Positions 23,258 to 32,865 of a stretch of 35,730 nt of DNA are shown piece after piece. Made by a program: the position numbers and the translations under genes. Positions within the stretch are counted from its first letter, which is position 1. Every line of letters begins with the position of its first letter. Source of the stretch: Nitratifractor sp. GTDB lineage: Bacteria > Campylobacterota > Campylobacteria > Campylobacterales > Sulfurovaceae. The stretch is from positions 1-35,730 of the forward strand of contig WFNP01000060.1 of NCBI GenBank assembly GCA_015488535.1, given 5' to 3'. Below the pieces are notes generated by a model that was given only the letters and a program-made list of their open reading frames with translations, was not told where the DNA came from and did not search any database.

Positions 23258-24529
23258 TTAGTATAGTTTTTCTATCCAAAATGCCCATGCTATTGTAGCA
23301 ACTCCAAGTAGAGCTATCGTAAATGCAGATTTCCAAGTCTCTTTAATCCCGCCAAACCATAAAGCATAAGTAGCCTTTAAGAGATTGTTACTGCCTGAAG
23401 CTATCATTATAGCTGATACTATTTCAATAACAGTTACACTGTATTTACCTGTAAGAAGTGAAAGTATAAAAGGGTCTATATCTGTAAATCCTACAATAAA
23501 TGATAATATCTCCAATCCACTTGTGCCATAAGATTTGATTACATATTGTGTAATCATCATCATTATTACAAAGAGTATTGCAAATATAAATGCCGTCCCA
23601 AGTTCCAATGGATTACTGTCAGTTGTCTGGGCTTGATTACTGTCTTTGCCCCCTCCTCTGATAAACAGAAGAGATATAATAAATCCGGCTAATGACAAGA
23701 CAACAAAAGGTAAAAGTATCTTTTGTGCTATTGTGAGATTAAAAATTGCAGCTACTGCGATGAGTCTAAGATACATCATTGAAGTAGCTGCTATTATCGA
23801 AGCATCCAATATCCAACTACCACCCATATTTTTGGCTTTTCTTGCCAATACCACAGTAGTAGCAGTAGATGAGTATGTCCCCCCAATGATACCGGTAAGA
23901 AAGTATCCCTTACTTGGAAAAAAATACTTTTGGGCTATATATCCACCATAACTGATACCTGATATTACAACCACTGCCAACCATATTTTAAATGGAGACA
24001 AAGGCACATAAGGAATAATATCTCTGTTTGGCAAGAGTGGAAGTATCACAGCCGAAAGCAGTATCATCTTGCCAAGTGTTTCCAATTCATAGGGATTTAA
24101 TCCAAGGCTTACACGGTGTATGGACTCTTTGGCATTGAGTATAAATACAATCAATACAAACAGCAGTGAAGGCATCCAAAGAGGATACAAAACACTTAAC
24201 GGTCCAAATGTATATACACATATCAAAACAAGATACATCAGGATACTCTGTCTGTTTTTTTGCAGTTTATGATGATAAAATAGAGCAAACAGCAGTGTAA
24301 TGCCAATAAACCCCACTGAATACATCAACAGATTATGAGGGTCTATTTTATAGAGTAAAAATCCCAAGATAGCTGTAAATGTAAATGTTCTGGCAGTGCC
24401 AAAAAAGGCATCTTCGGCACTGTTTGAATGAAATTTGTCTCTGTAAGTTTTCACTTCCAAACCTGTCAAGAAGCCAAGCACTGTGCTAAGTAACAAATGA
24501 GTCAAATCGGCATTCAGATACAGATTCAT
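23258..24529 (-). CDS. MgtC/SapB-DUF4010 integral membrane protein
   Basis: A 423-aa polytopic protein. The N-terminal part (about 8-65, LLLSTVLGFLTGLEVKTYRD, then FGTARTFTFTAILGFL) is the MgtC/SapB module with its conserved G-L-E-R/K pattern and the R-T-F-x-x-x-x-L-G segment. The rest (about 150-420) is the DUF4010 domain, with GGTYSSTATTVVLARKAK and GFTDIDPFILSLLTGKYS as recognisable landmarks. MgtC relatives in pathogens inhibit the F-type ATP synthase and help in low Mg or acid; DUF4010 itself is uncharacterised. It overlaps the H+-ATPase gene by 4 bases, suggesting joint control of proton or cation balance (inference). Confidence 0.92.
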   Translation of the reverse strand: MNLYLNADLTHLLLSTVLGFLTGLEVKTYRDKFHSNSAEDAFFGTARTFTFTAILGFLLYKIDPHNLLMYSVGFIGITLLFALFYHHKLQKNRQSILMYLVLICVYTFGPLSVLYPLWMPSLLFVLIVFILNAKESIHRVSLGLNPYELETLGKMILLSAVILPLLPNRDIIPYVPLSPFKIWLAVVVISGISYGGYIAQKYFFPSKGYFLTGIIGGTYSSTATTVVLARKAKNMGGSWILDASIIAATSMMYLRLIAVAAIFNLTIAQKILLPFVVLSLAGFIISLLFIRGGGKDSNQAQTTDSNPLELGTAFIFAILFVIMMMITQYVIKSYGTSGLEILSFIVGFTDIDPFILSLLTGKYSVTVIEIVSAIMIASGSNNLLKATYALWFGGIKETWKSAFTIALLGVATIAWAFWIEKLY

Positions 24530-27264
24530 ATTACATCAAGCCCCATTTTCTTGCGATAGTATCTCAATACAATCATTTTGACAATATCATTAAATACAAA
24601 CCATGTAAGAGCATAAGCCCATAAAAATCCTGCCCACTCCCAGCCAATAGGAGTCATAAGACCAAAACCATATACACCTACAACAGTGCCAATTACGGCA
24701 GTACTCCAGGTAGCCAAAAACAGTATCCAGCTTGGCCAAGGTCTCTTGAAAAACCAGTCATCTATACGGGTATTATAAATTGTTCCGTGTCCTGCCACTA
24801 CAAGTTTGACAAAAAATGCAGATTGCACAAATCCCAAAAAGGCTTTGTTATCATGATAATCTATCCATTTTGGAATATCCGGCAAAAACATAGCACTCTC
24901 AGGATGACTTTTTAAATATACCATTGTAATAAAAAAGATTAAAAAGGAACTCATAACACCGGCAATACCAAGCCAACTGGATAATACAAGCATCTCTTTC
25001 ATATCCCATCTTACCGGCATTTTACGCACTTTTGTATTATCATATGCTATTGTAAGAATAGGTATATCATTTAAAAGAGCCAATACAATAATCATTACAG
25101 CAGTAACAGGATAGAATTTAAATATTACAATAGCCAATGTCATAAAAAATATAATTCTGAGAGTCTCGGCAATACGATAAATTGTATAACTCTTCATTCT
25201 CTCAAATGTAATTCTGGCTTCCTTGATGGCATCTACAATTACTCTGAGTCCAGGAGCCATCAATACGATATCAGCTGCTGCTCTTGCTGCATCTGTTGCA
25301 CCGCTTACGGCTATACCGCAATCTGCTTTTTTGAGTGCCGGAGCATCATTTACACCATCACCTGTCATTCCTACGATATGGTCAGCTTTTTGAAGTTCAT
25401 CGACAATAAAATATTTATCTTCTGGGAATACCTGTGCAAAACCGTCTGCATCTTCAATGGCTGAAATAATTTCAGATTCGTGTTTCTTGACACTACCTTT
25501 TGGCAGAGGCATATTGTAAAGCTCTCTTTTTACCTGCTTTACAACATCTTCTACAATATGCTCTATTTCACCATCTTGTGCATTGGGATTGAATTTTTTT
25601 GCCAATGCTTTGGTCAAGACTTTGGATAGATACAGATACTCCTCTACCGATTCACCTTTCAACTCTTTGATATCCTTGATATTATCACCAATACCAAGTA
25701 ATCCTGATATATATTTGGCAACGGATATATTATCACCTGTCACCATCTTGACAGATACACCCTTGGCTTTGGCTTCTTCGATAGCCTGTTTAGAGTCCGG
25801 TCTTGGAGGGTCAAAAAGAGGAATAAGACCTACAAAGTGATAAAAATCCTCTTCACATTTTCTGTATGCTACACCAAGAGTCCTGAATCCCTTTTGTGCA
25901 TATATTTCTACTTGTGCATACGCCTCTTTTTTATCAAATTCATTATCATGACACTGCTCTATGATTACCTGTGGAGCTCCTTTGGTAACAACAAAGCAGT
26001 CACTCCCGTCATATAACCCCTCTGTTCTTTTATGCACTGGGTCAAATGGCAAAAATTTTGTAAGATGTTTTAAATGCTCATTTAGTTTATCTGTGAGATT
26101 ATGATTATAAATATATTCAAATATCGGTTTTTCAATAGGGTCAGTATTCTCTTCTTTACTGGCTAATGCCGCATATAACATCAAATCATCTTCTGTATAT
26201 CCTTTTATAAGATAAGGCTCAGCCAAACTCATCCTATTTTGAGTTAATGTTCCTGTCTTGTCAGAGCATAATATATCCATACCTGCCATCTCTTCAATGG
26301 CAGCAAGTTTACTCACAATAGCCTGTCTTTTTGCCAGATTGACTGCTCCTACTGCCATCGTAACTGTAAGCACGGCAGGCAGTGCCACAGGAATAGCCGA
26401 AATAGTCAAAACAAGAGAAAATATTAATAAATCTACAGGATTTTCATGTCTGTTTAATCCTACAAGTATAATGATTAAAATCATTAAAACAGTAAGTAAA
26501 ATCAGAAAATCACCTACCTGAATAACCATCTTTTGAAAGTGGCTCTTTTGCTCTCTTTGAGCTTTTGCCACCAATCCGACAGTTTTACCAAAATATGTAT
26601 TTGCTCCCGTAGCTGTCACATGGGCAATCATCTCTCCCTGTTTTATAACAGCATTGGCATATATATCATCACCGCTTTTTTTATTTACCGGCAATGATTC
26701 TCCCGTCAGTGCCGCCTGATCTACCAGCAGGAAATCCCCTCCACCTATAAGTTTGGCATCAGCAGGAACTATATCCCCGATTTTCAGTTTGACAATATCT
26801 CCTGGAACCACTTCTCGTGCGGGTATTTTTTGCCATTTACCATCTCTTAGGACAATAGCATCTCTTGCCAATTTCTTTTTCAATACCGCTATGGCATTGA
26901 GTGCTTTTGATTCTTGATAAAAATCGACTATGGCATTTACCAGCAACATCGCCAAAATAATATAAAACTCTTCCCAGTGATGCACCATAGCCGCCAAAAT
27001 ACCGGCTATCTCTATCATCCACGGTATCGGTCCCCAAAATCTCCTGAAGAGTCTGTGCAACCAACTCTCTTCTTTCTCTTTGATTTCGTTATATCCGTAT
27101 TTTTTCAGTAGCTCTTCAGCCTCTTGACTACTCAAACCACCGGCTTGAGTATTTTGGACTGTTTCATTCTCATTGTCCCTGTTTTGCTCTCTGTTTTCAA
27201 TATTTTCACTGCTGTTGGCAGTTTGATTTGTTGTTGTTTTATGTCTGTGTCGTCTATGACCCAT
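24526..27264 (-). CDS. Plasma-membrane H+-transporting P-type ATPase (P3A)
   Basis: This 912-aa enzyme resembles fungal, plant and archaeal proton pumps. Motifs are intact: actuator LTGES (186-190), PVALP in helix 4 (about 292-296), phosphorylation loop SDKTGTLTQN with D335, KGAP (428-431) and TGDGVND (634-640). About ten membrane helices are present. The first 45 residues are a hydrophilic His/Arg/Asn-rich tail. Residues about 525-605, between GLLGIG and DGFAQVFPEDKY, hold a helical insert of roughly 60 residues not usual in the family. Start ATG 27264 has AAAGGA at 9 nt. Direction of transport is presumed outward; it could counter acid stress or work as a generator of membrane potential. 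Confidence 0.95.
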   Translation of the reverse strand: MGHRRHRHKTTTNQTANSSENIENREQNRDNENETVQNTQAGGLSSQEAEELLKKYGYNEIKEKEESWLHRLFRRFWGPIPWMIEIAGILAAMVHHWEEFYIILAMLLVNAIVDFYQESKALNAIAVLKKKLARDAIVLRDGKWQKIPAREVVPGDIVKLKIGDIVPADAKLIGGGDFLLVDQAALTGESLPVNKKSGDDIYANAVIKQGEMIAHVTATGANTYFGKTVGLVAKAQREQKSHFQKMVIQVGDFLILLTVLMILIIILVGLNRHENPVDLLIFSLVLTISAIPVALPAVLTVTMAVGAVNLAKRQAIVSKLAAIEEMAGMDILCSDKTGTLTQNRMSLAEPYLIKGYTEDDLMLYAALASKEENTDPIEKPIFEYIYNHNLTDKLNEHLKHLTKFLPFDPVHKRTEGLYDGSDCFVVTKGAPQVIIEQCHDNEFDKKEAYAQVEIYAQKGFRTLGVAYRKCEEDFYHFVGLIPLFDPPRPDSKQAIEEAKAKGVSVKMVTGDNISVAKYISGLLGIGDNIKDIKELKGESVEEYLYLSKVLTKALAKKFNPNAQDGEIEHIVEDVVKQVKRELYNMPLPKGSVKKHESEIISAIEDADGFAQVFPEDKYFIVDELQKADHIVGMTGDGVNDAPALKKADCGIAVSGATDAARAAADIVLMAPGLRVIVDAIKEARITFERMKSYTIYRIAETLRIIFFMTLAIVIFKFYPVTAVMIIVLALLNDIPILTIAYDNTKVRKMPVRWDMKEMLVLSSWLGIAGVMSSFLIFFITMVYLKSHPESAMFLPDIPKWIDYHDNKAFLGFVQSAFFVKLVVAGHGTIYNTRIDDWFFKRPWPSWILFLATWSTAVIGTVVGVYGFGLMTPIGWEWAGFLWAYALTWFVFNDIVKMIVLRYYRKKMGLDVI

Positions 27265-27280
27265 TGTTTACTATCCTTTA

Positions 27281-28687
27281 CTATCTATTTAATTCGTATC
27301 TTTGATTCTCTTCTACAATTACAGCTTTTTTATCCAGTTTCTGCCTGATGACTTTTCTAAGCACCTTTTGTTTGTCATACTCTCCATGCACCAAAAATAT
27401 ATTTCCAAGCTTCTCAAAGCCACCCATCCACTTAATCAATTCATTTTGGTCAGCATGAGCTGAAAAGCCGTTAATAGTATATATTTTTGCTCTTACTCTT
27501 ACTTTTTCGTGATACAGTTTTATCCATTTGCTACCCTCTACTATCTTTCTGCCTATAGTCCCTTCGGCTTGATAGCCTACAAAGATTACACAGTTTTTGG
27601 GATTCCATATCTGATGTTTGAAGTGGTGCAGTATCCTGCCTCCGGTACACATACCGCTACCTGCTATAATAATCGCTCCACTTTCTATATCATTAATTCT
27701 TTTGGAATCTTCCACAGTCACACTAAAATGTAATCCTTTAAAATCAAATAACTCTTTGTCTTGTTTTATCATCTTTTTACATCTAGGACTCAATTCATCA
27801 GAGTATTTATTAAATATATTTGTAGCTCTTATTGCCATAGGAGAATCTAGAAATATTTTACATTTACTAGGCAATTCTCTGTTTAGTCTCATCTCTTTGA
27901 GTATGCACAATATATCCTGAGTTCTTTCAATAGCAAATGATGGAATTATTACATTACCTCTGTTTAATATTGTATCTTTTACTGCTTTTTTAAATTCGGC
28001 TATACTCTCAGACATAGCTCGGTGGTTTCTGTCACCGTAAGTTGACTCTATCACCAAATTCTGGGCAAATTTTGGCTGTTCCTGTTTTGGCATTACTACA
28101 GCTTTGACATTCCCCAAATCACCGCTGAATACTATTGTATAATTTTTGCCATCCTCTTTGTAAGTTAGCTCTATAAAAGCCGAGCCAAGAATATGACCTG
28201 CATTTCTATAAACAGCCTTTACTCCCTTGGCTACAGTAATTGTTTTATCATATTTGGCGTGAGTAGTGGGCAAAAGCCAAACATTTTCTACATCATCGAC
28301 ACTGTATAAAGGCGGTTTTACCTTGTCTTCTTTGCCTCTTCTTTGAGCTTTTTTATATAGAGTTTTATACTCCTCTTCCATTAAATTTGCACTATCAAGC
28401 AGGACAACATTAGCCAGTTCAAATGTAGGCTTTGTAGCTATAATCCTGCCTTCAAAGCCCTCTTTTACCAGCTTTGGTATTCTGCCTACATGGTCCAAAT
28501 GTGCATGAGTTACTAGCAATACATCAATCTTGGCAGGGTCAAATCCAAAATCTTCATAATTACGATGCTCATTTTTTCCCTGATACATACCGCAATCAAT
28601 CAATATATTTACACCGTTTTTAAGTCTCAGCAGATGACACGAGCCGGTAACTACCTCATCAGCTCCGTGTGATTCAAGTATAGCCAT
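27281..28687 (-). CDS. Beta-CASP metallo-beta-lactamase-fold hydrolase, probable RNase
   Basis: A 468-aa protein of the MBL/beta-CASP group (YSH1/CPSF73-like), usually RNA nucleases. Motif 2 HAHLDH is at 61-66, with further metal ligands in AGHILGSAF and FSGDLGN. Beta-CASP motifs follow: IESTYGDR, the block around GSGMCTGGRILHH, INGFSAHADQNEL and LVHGEYD. The active site looks complete. ATG 28687 has AAGGAG 6 nt upstream, and TACAAT (28734-28739, minus) is a plausible -10. It is the first gene of the operon with the H+-ATPase 16 bases downstream, an unexpected pairing of an RNase-like enzyme and an ion pump. Confidence 0.92.
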   Translation of the reverse strand: MAILESHGADEVVTGSCHLLRLKNGVNILIDCGMYQGKNEHRNYEDFGFDPAKIDVLLVTHAHLDHVGRIPKLVKEGFEGRIIATKPTFELANVVLLDSANLMEEEYKTLYKKAQRRGKEDKVKPPLYSVDDVENVWLLPTTHAKYDKTITVAKGVKAVYRNAGHILGSAFIELTYKEDGKNYTIVFSGDLGNVKAVVMPKQEQPKFAQNLVIESTYGDRNHRAMSESIAEFKKAVKDTILNRGNVIIPSFAIERTQDILCILKEMRLNRELPSKCKIFLDSPMAIRATNIFNKYSDELSPRCKKMIKQDKELFDFKGLHFSVTVEDSKRINDIESGAIIIAGSGMCTGGRILHHFKHQIWNPKNCVIFVGYQAEGTIGRKIVEGSKWIKLYHEKVRVRAKIYTINGFSAHADQNELIKWMGGFEKLGNIFLVHGEYDKQKVLRKVIRQKLDKKAVIVEENQRYELNR

Positions 28688-28733
28688 AATATTCTCCTTT
28701 TGTTTGATAAGCTTATTTCAAAGCTCTTGCTTA

Positions 28734-28739
28734 ATTGTA
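28734..28739 (-). promoter_or_regulatory. Candidate -10 box of the beta-CASP/H+-ATPase operon
   Basis: The minus strand reads TACAAT (five of six to consensus), giving a start near 28727 and a leader of about 40 nt. The leader contains the palindrome ATAAGCTTAT (28707-28716), which could serve as an operator or a small leader hairpin. Confidence 0.4.
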
Positions 28740-28819
28740 GCATTTGATATTTAATCTAATTTAACAATTGGTAAATGTTTTTTGGCTATTCTATTACTAT
28801 AGATTCAGGAGGAGAAATA

Positions 28820-29245
28820 TTGAAAAAGATTTTATTGATAACTACATTACTTAATCTGCTGATTACTGCTCAAGCTTATAATCTGAGAGTAATTGCCAAA
28901 GGCTTGAAAAACGATAAAGGCAAAGTGCAAATTGCTATCTATAACAAAGATGGCACGATTCCGGACAAAGAGCAAAACAGATATTATAAAATGAAGCGGG
29001 TATCCATACATAATAAAACAGCTCAAGCAGTTTTTACAAATCTGCCAAATGGCAGATATGCCGTAAGTGTATATCACGATGAAAATGACAACCACAAAAT
29101 AGACAAAGGTTTGATAATGCCTATAGAGGGTATTGGACTATCCAATTACAAATCTGTAAATCTTTTTCATTTGCCAAACTTCAAAAATGCCTCTTTTTTA
29201 CTCAATCACAATTCAAAAGTAATCATAAAGCTAATCTATCTATAA
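28820..29245 (+). CDS. Exported DUF2141 family protein
   Basis: A 141-aa exported protein. The signal peptide (LLITTLLNLLITAQA) directly follows a TTG start at 28820, which has GGAGGAG at 5 nt. The longer reading from ATG 28775 would place about 15 extra residues ahead of it and is rejected. The mature part is an all-beta DUF2141 domain. Its marks are VIAKGLKNDKGKVQIAIYNK, the loop VSVYHDENDNHKIDKG (EF-hand-like, perhaps metal-binding) and GIGLSNY. Function of the family is unknown; members are periplasmic or secreted. It is a single gene facing metH. Confidence 0.85.
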   Translation: MKKILLITTLLNLLITAQAYNLRVIAKGLKNDKGKVQIAIYNKDGTIPDKEQNRYYKMKRVSIHNKTAQAVFTNLPNGRYAVSVYHDENDNHKIDKGLIMPIEGIGLSNYKSVNLFHLPNFKNASFLLNHNSKVIIKLIYL

Positions 29246-29249
29246 AAAC

Positions 29250-29275
29250 TGAGTAAAACAAACCGCTCATTTTTA
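29250..29275. terminator. Weak bidirectional terminator candidate between DUF2141 and metH
   Basis: TGAG (29250-29253) and CTCA (29266-29269) form a 4-bp stem with a 12-base loop, flanked by AAAAA on the left and TTTTT on the right. The T-runs are right for both directions, but the stem is poor. Only 27 bases separate the two convergent stop codons. Confidence 0.3.
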
Positions 29276-32200
29276 CACTGCATAGTATGTAGCCTGTGGG
29301 TGATGCACTACCAAAGCACTTGTAGTCTGCTCCGGGTGCATCTGAAATGTTTCACTCAGCTCTATTCCAAACTCTTCGGGGTGTAGTATATCAAACAGCA
29401 CTCTGTTTTGCTCCAAATCAGGACATGCAGGGTATCCAAAACTGTATCTTGCACCTCTGTATCTGTTCATTCGCACATCTTTGAGTGTATATCCCTCATC
29501 TTCTGAAGCTATATTTAAATCGAGTCTAATCTGTTTATGGACAATCTCAGCCAATGCCTCTGCCAACTCTACCCCCAGGCCGTGTATCATATTATATTCA
29601 AGATACTCACCTTTGGCATAAAACTCTCTTTCATAATCACTTATTTTACTACCGGCACTCACACAAGTAAGAGCTACCACATCGTGTCTGTCGTGTCTGA
29701 AAAAATCACTCAAGGCTCTGTGTGGTTTTCTTCGCTGTCTTGGGAATGAAAATACTCCAATGGCTCTGCCTACAATCTCTTCAAGAGGTTCTCTATTTAC
29801 CTCATCCTCACTGTTAAATCCCTCTTGCGGATCAAATAAAAAGAGTTCTGAATCATCACTTCTACACGGATAATAACCATAAATCACAGTAGGCTCTAAC
29901 AGATTCTCTTTTAAAAATGTATCTTTTAATCTCTCATATGCCGGATATACCTTTTCTTCCATAAGTTTGCGATACTTATCTTTATCCATTCCTTTGCTTT
30001 TGTATCCCCAGTGCATTTTAAATAGCATTCTTTTATTTAGCCAATCAAAGGCTAATGCAGGGTCAAAACTGTTTCTATCCATTACCCTCCTACCCCAAAA
30101 TGGCGGTATTGGAATATCACAAGGTGGTGGCATTTTTATCTCTTCAAATGGTGGAATGATTATCTCTTTATGCTCTTTTTCCACCCTCTCAATCATATCT
30201 CCAGCAAGTTTTGTATCAAGAGGTTTGCTTTTATCCTTTTTCCACTCCTCTATCCTGCTCATTGCTACCACACCGTCAAAGGCATCACGGCAGTAAAATA
30301 TCGCTCCTTTATAGATTGGTCGGCAGTAATCATCTACAAAGCCTCTTGTTAAAGCCGCTCCTCCCATAAGTATGGGTATATCTATATTCAGCTCAGCCAA
30401 TCTCTGCAAATTCTCTTTCATTACCTGTGTAGATTTTACCAATAAGCCACTCATACCGATAGCATCGGCATTTATCTCTTTGTAGTGTTTCAAAAAATCT
30501 TCAAGCTCTACTTTGATACCTATATTTTTGACTTTATAACCATTATTTGAAAGAATAATATCCACAAGGTTTTTACCCACATCATGCACATCGCCTTTAA
30601 CTGTGCCAAGCACCAAAGTGGTATCGCTCTCTTTATCCTGCTTTGTCAAATATGGATTTAAAAAATCCACAGTAGCCTTCATTGTTTCAGCCGACTGCAA
30701 TACAAAAGGCAACTGCATTTGACCGCTACCAAACAGCTCACCCACCACCTTCATAGCATCAATCAGTATCTCATTTACTATTCTGTCAGCTCCCAATTTT
30801 TCATGGACTTTATCTACAAGAGGTATCATTCTCTCTTTGTCGCCATCCATCAAAAGCTTTTTAATTTTCTCTTCATCACTGAGTTTTTCAAACTCTTCAT
30901 CATTATCATTATTATCTACACTCTTATCACTAAAATGCTCTATAAATCTAAAGAGTGTATTCTCGTCGGCATTAAACAGCAACTCTTCACAAATCTCTCT
31001 ATCCTCTTTGCTCATTCTGTTGAGAGGAATGATATGTTTTACATTGATAATAACTGATGTCATTCCTGCTTCTATACAGTGGTGCAAAAATACAGAGTTT
31101 AGATAAATTCTTGCATTCTTATCAAGTCCAAATGAGATATTACTAAGTCCCAAAGTGGTGCCGACTTCCGGATATATTTTGTGCAATTCTCTGATAGCCT
31201 CCAGAGTATGAACCGCTGCATCTCTATACTCTTCATCTCCGGAACCTACTGTAAAGGTAAGCACATCAAATATTAAATCTTGAGGTCTTAATCCGTGTCT
31301 TTTTGTGGCTAACTCATACATTCTTTTGGCTATGGCAATTTTTTGCTCTTTGGTCTTTGCCATACCCTTTTCATCTATTGTCAAACATACCAAAGCTGTG
31401 CCATACTTTTTTGCCAATTGACACACTTTGTCAAATTTGCCTTCACCATCTTCAAGGTTGGCAGAGTTTATTATGGCTCTTCCTCCTATATATTGAAGCC
31501 CCGCCTCCATAGTCAAGACATTGGTAGCATCCGGCATCAATGGAATTGGTATATTTTGGTTATATCTGCTGATAACCTCAACCATATCTTTTCGCCCGTC
31601 TCTACCGGCAAACTCAACATTGACATCAAGTGCATGAGCCCCTGCTCTAACCTGCTCTTGTGCTACTGTAAGAGTCCCTTCATAATCTTCATTGAGTAAA
31701 AGTTCTCTAAAAGCTTTTGAGCCGGTGGAGTTGGAACGCTCACCAATCAGTAGCGGTGGCGGGTCTTGAAATAGTGAAGTGGTATTAAAAAGAGATGCAA
31801 TAGACGGCTCAATACTGCCTGTCGGTGCTTTTGGAGTTTTAGCTTCAATAGCTTTTACAAGAGCGTGAATATGTTGAGGTGTAGTCCCGCAACAACCGCC
31901 CAAAAAGCTCACTCCATCAAATTCACAAAACTCCAACTCTTTTTTGGCAAACTCATCCGGTCCCATCGGATAGAATGTAAAACCTCCCCTGTTTTGGGGA
32001 AGTCCGGCATTGGAGTGTATAGAGATAGGAAATTTACACTTTTTGGATAGCACAGATATATGCTTTTTGACCTGCTCCGGTCCTGTTCCGCAGTTAAATC
32101 CAAGTGACAATATATCAAAAGGCTCCATTATTGCCGTAATAGTCTCAGCATCTGTTCCAATTAGCATAGTCCCGCTAAGCTCAATAGTTACTGATACCAT

Positions 32201-32779
32201 TACAGGCAGATTGGTGCCTTTGCGTCTGTTTGCCTCCTGTGCCGCATGAAGAGCTGCTTTTATCTGCAAAGGGTCTTGACAAGTCTCTAACAAAAAAACA
32301 TCACAACCGCCGTCAATCAACCCTTCACAAGTCTGGATATACCCCTCATACATTGTCGGATAATCTATATGTCTGAGTGATGGCAGTTTTGTTCCCGGAC
32401 CTATCGAACCCAATACAAAACGGGGCTTATCGGGGGTGGAGTATTCATCACAAATTGCCTTTACAAGCTCTGCCCCCTTTTTGGATAACTCATAAGCTCT
32501 GTGTCCCATTCCATACTCATCAAGCACCCACGGCATAGCTCCAAATGTATTGGTCTTTATCATATCCGCACCGGCTACGGCATATCGTTTGTGAATTGTG
32601 CTTATTATATCCTCAGCTGTAGCATTCAAAAGCTCATTACAACCCTCTTGAGATTTTCCATTCTCATCCAACCACGCTTCATTTGGAACTTTAATATCCT
32701 GTATCTGGGTCCCCATTGCTCCATCAATTACCAGATAACGACTCTTGATAATCTCTTTTATTCTATCTGCTATACTCAC
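29273..32779 (-). CDS. metH: Cobalamin-dependent methionine synthase
   Basis: MetH transfers the methyl group of methyltetrahydrofolate to homocysteine through a cobalamin cofactor. All four modules are present in 1168 aa. The homocysteine module (1-310) has zinc ligands C230 (GFNCGTG) and C296/C297 (GGCCGTTP). The pterin module begins at IGERSNSTGSKAF (345-357). The B12 module (about 640-880) has the axial ligand motif D730-V-H732-D-V-G735. The C-terminal SAM reactivation domain includes NRYRGARYSFGYPACPDL. An acidic insert (DNNDNDEEFEK, about 622) lies at the module border. The start is GTG 32779 with AAGGAC 5 nt upstream. No B12 or SAM riboswitch fits in the leader. Confidence 0.97.
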   Translation of the reverse strand: MSIADRIKEIIKSRYLVIDGAMGTQIQDIKVPNEAWLDENGKSQEGCNELLNATAEDIISTIHKRYAVAGADMIKTNTFGAMPWVLDEYGMGHRAYELSKKGAELVKAICDEYSTPDKPRFVLGSIGPGTKLPSLRHIDYPTMYEGYIQTCEGLIDGGCDVFLLETCQDPLQIKAALHAAQEANRRKGTNLPVMVSVTIELSGTMLIGTDAETITAIMEPFDILSLGFNCGTGPEQVKKHISVLSKKCKFPISIHSNAGLPQNRGGFTFYPMGPDEFAKKELEFCEFDGVSFLGGCCGTTPQHIHALVKAIEAKTPKAPTGSIEPSIASLFNTTSLFQDPPPLLIGERSNSTGSKAFRELLLNEDYEGTLTVAQEQVRAGAHALDVNVEFAGRDGRKDMVEVISRYNQNIPIPLMPDATNVLTMEAGLQYIGGRAIINSANLEDGEGKFDKVCQLAKKYGTALVCLTIDEKGMAKTKEQKIAIAKRMYELATKRHGLRPQDLIFDVLTFTVGSGDEEYRDAAVHTLEAIRELHKIYPEVGTTLGLSNISFGLDKNARIYLNSVFLHHCIEAGMTSVIINVKHIIPLNRMSKEDREICEELLFNADENTLFRFIEHFSDKSVDNNDNDEEFEKLSDEEKIKKLLMDGDKERMIPLVDKVHEKLGADRIVNEILIDAMKVVGELFGSGQMQLPFVLQSAETMKATVDFLNPYLTKQDKESDTTLVLGTVKGDVHDVGKNLVDIILSNNGYKVKNIGIKVELEDFLKHYKEINADAIGMSGLLVKSTQVMKENLQRLAELNIDIPILMGGAALTRGFVDDYCRPIYKGAIFYCRDAFDGVVAMSRIEEWKKDKSKPLDTKLAGDMIERVEKEHKEIIIPPFEEIKMPPPCDIPIPPFWGRRVMDRNSFDPALAFDWLNKRMLFKMHWGYKSKGMDKDKYRKLMEEKVYPAYERLKDTFLKENLLEPTVIYGYYPCRSDDSELFLFDPQEGFNSEDEVNREPLEEIVGRAIGVFSFPRQRRKPHRALSDFFRHDRHDVVALTCVSAGSKISDYEREFYAKGEYLEYNMIHGLGVELAEALAEIVHKQIRLDLNIASEDEGYTLKDVRMNRYRGARYSFGYPACPDLEQNRVLFDILHPEEFGIELSETFQMHPEQTTSALVVHHPQATYYAV

Positions 32780-32804
32780 GATTGTCCTTGTATGGGTAAT
32801 ATTA

Positions 32805-32819
32805 TTGATATTATATCAA
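32805..32819 (-). promoter_or_regulatory. metH -10 box overlapped by a palindrome
   Basis: TTGATA-TTA-TATCAA is a perfect 15-base inverted repeat. The minus strand reads TATAAT at 32810-32815 within it, placing the metH transcript start near 32803 and the GTG 24 bases later. A dyad over a -10 box could be a repressor site, though no regulator can be named. Confidence 0.4.
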
Positions 32820-32859
32820 AGCAATAAATTCATTGTATCTATATTTAAGATTTTTTAGA

Positions 32860-32865
32860 TAAAAT
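32860..32865 (+). promoter_or_regulatory. Probable rpmH-rnpA -10 box
   Basis: TAAAAT preceded by a T-rich stretch (TTTTTTAGA) is the usual form of an epsilonproteobacterial promoter. It predicts a transcript start near 32872 and a leader of about 47 nt before rpmH. It shares a 139-base divergent gap with metH; nothing else is seen there. Confidence 0.5.

Noticed and set aside
28775-28819. ATG 28775 as start of the DUF2141 gene
   Set aside because: It would put a GGAGGAG tract inside the coding sequence and extra residues ahead of a clean signal peptide; TTG 28820 fits better.
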